Assembly (NCBI GenBank): GCA_031283145.1
Contig: JAITCJ010000188.1
Span: 1-5,452 of the forward strand
DNA from: Holophagales bacterium
GTDB lineage: Bacteria; Acidobacteriota; Holophagae; Holophagales; Holophagaceae
DNA length: 5,452 nucleotides
Direction of reading: 5' to 3'
Shown: positions 4,740 to 5,452 of the stretch, in pieces
Numbering within the stretch: position 1 is the stretch's first letter
Layout of the letters: the number at the start of each line of letters is the position of its first letter
Made by a program: the position numbers and the translations under genes
Notes under the pieces: generated by a model
Database searches by the model: none
Seen by the model: the letters and a program-made list of their open reading frames with translations, nothing else
Told to the model about the DNA's origin: nothing

Positions 4740-5452
4740 GTGCCGGAAAAATCTGCAAGAATGGCGGAAGATTACCAATGGCTGATGTTTGACTCTATGC
4801 CCTTTTGTTGCGCTCTTTGGAACGAAAAGATAAAGAGGCTTGACTGCAATCTTGAAACTGTAAAACTGCTTGGCTATAAAGACAAACAGGAATTTTTAAA
4901 CAACTCTTTTGACATTTTTACCGAGTATCAGCCTGATGGAAGCCCGTCAGTGGAAAAATGCGTTGAAATGCTCAAAATGACATTGATCAAGGGGCACAGC
5001 GTATTTGAGCTGGTAGTTAAAACTTTAAGAGGCGACCTTATCCCCGCTGAAATAACACTTGTCAAAGTCAATTTGAAAAACGAACATGTTGCTGTCGCGG
5101 CCTACTTACGGGATTTGCGCGAAATAAAAGCCGCTGGAAACAAAGCCGCGATGGCGTATAAACGTACGCAGACAATATTGGACGCAGCCCTTGTGTGCTG
5201 CCATCTCTGGGATAAAGATTTAAAAATTATTGATTGCAACATTGAAGCTCTGAAACTATTTGAACTTTCAAGTAAGGAAGAATACGCGGAACGCTATTTT
5301 GAGCTTTCGCCTGAACACCAGCCTGACGGACAACCATCAAAGCTAAAAATTATCGCGATGGTTAAACTTGCTTTCGATACTGGGCGCAGCGTATTTGAGC
5401 TGGTAGTTAAAACTTTAAGAAACGACCTTATTCCCGCTGAAATAACGCTTGT
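4740..5452 (+). CDS. tandem PAS-domain sensor protein, 3' end beyond the window
   Basis: Open to the window edge (237 codons visible). GTG 4740 is preferred because GGAG (4729-4732) lies seven bases upstream. ATG 4761, giving MAEDYQW, is the alternative and has only a weak GGAA at poor spacing. The protein starts without a signal peptide or membrane segment. It consists of PAS-type modules with an exact 130-residue period: module 1 at about 17-131, module 2 from about 147 to the edge. Each has the pattern P-x-C-C-x-L-W-[ND] or equivalent (CCALW 23-27, CCHLW 153-157), then D-C-N (35-37, 165-167), Y/H-Q-P-D-G (63-67, 193-197), F-E-L-V-V-K-T-L-R (89-97, 219-227) and I-P-A-E-I-T-L (101-107). The first closes with YLRDLREIKAA (122-132), the usual R-D-[LIV]-[RT]-E exit helix of PAS domains. 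Such cytosolic PAS arrays normally sense a small ligand or redox state and feed a C-terminal output domain (kinase, cyclase or phosphodiesterase). The output here is not visible, so neither ligand nor output can be named. Confidence 0.85.
   Translation, partial: MPEKSARMAEDYQWLMFDSMPFCCALWNEKIKRLDCNLETVKLLGYKDKQEFLNNSFDIFTEYQPDGSPSVEKCVEMLKMTLIKGHSVFELVVKTLRGDLIPAEITLVKVNLKNEHVAVAAYLRDLREIKAAGNKAAMAYKRTQTILDAALVCCHLWDKDLKIIDCNIEALKLFELSSKEEYAERYFELSPEHQPDGQPSKLKIIAMVKLAFDTGRSVFELVVKTLRNDLIPAEITL
4997..5062 (+). repeat. near-identical direct repeat within the PAS array, copy 1
   Basis: 66 bases of PAS module 1 that recur 390 bases (130 codons) downstream with four differences, the first 34 bases (4997-5030) being identical. 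They encode the SVFELVVKTLR to IPAEITL strand region. The rest of the two modules is clearly diverged at both DNA and protein level, so this block is much more alike than its surroundings. Confidence 0.9.
5387..5452 (+). repeat. near-identical direct repeat within the PAS array, copy 2
   Basis: Second copy of the block, in PAS module 2, running to the window edge, so the full length of the match is unknown. Differences from copy 1 are GG to AA (changing Gly to Asn), one C to T and one A to G; the last two are silent. Confidence 0.9.

Noticed and set aside
4610..4792. 60-codon open frame upstream of the PAS gene
   Set aside because: Lies across hairpins, no ribosome binding site, overlaps the true PAS start in another frame, and no family resemblance.

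Overview
The window carries protein genes on the + strand only. Three things point to a diderm, LPS-making bacterium that probably makes menaquinone by the futalosine route: a Kdo/WaaP-type lipopolysaccharide kinase, signal-peptide-bearing exported proteins including two lipoproteins, and a chorismate dehydratase (MqnA). Base composition is mixed, with moderately GC-rich genes and AT-rich gaps. The PAS repeats at the right end belong to a type I associate with anaerobic or gut-associated lineages, but I cannot name a phylum from sequence alone.

Layout. Positions 1-145 are a non-coding lead-in with a 7-bp dyad. 146-754 encodes a small secreted protein with one Ig/SprB-like beta-sandwich module. 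755 to about 1855 is a tandem duplication: two similar lipoprotein genes, each behind its own near-identical leader and strong ribosome binding site. Next comes a tightly packed pair, a KdkA-like LPS kinase whose TGA stop overlaps the ATG of a CobB-type sirtuin (ATGA). The 5' end of the kinase gene looks frameshifted. A better-supported start at 1833, with a good ribosome binding site, is out of frame with the rest and would be restored by a one-base change.

After cobB lies a 328-base gap (3267-3594). It folds by hand into a nested, multibranched RNA of about 210 nt and ends in a promoter-like sequence just before mqnA, which has no Shine-Dalgarno. mqnA (3595-4407) is followed by an AT-rich terminator-like hairpin and a second gap (4408-4739) with a run of hairpins. 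The window closes inside an open frame (4740 to the edge) encoding tandem PAS-type sensor domains with an exact 130-codon period.

How the parts relate. The exported protein, the lipoproteins and the LPS kinase all concern the cell envelope and could be co-transcribed; no terminator is visible between 755 and 3266. The sirtuin is translationally coupled to the kinase, which is an odd pairing. mqnA and the PAS gene look like separate units. The items most worth checking are the structured RNA candidate, the kdkA frameshift, the hairpin cluster before the PAS gene, and the mosaic divergence of the duplicated lipoprotein genes.
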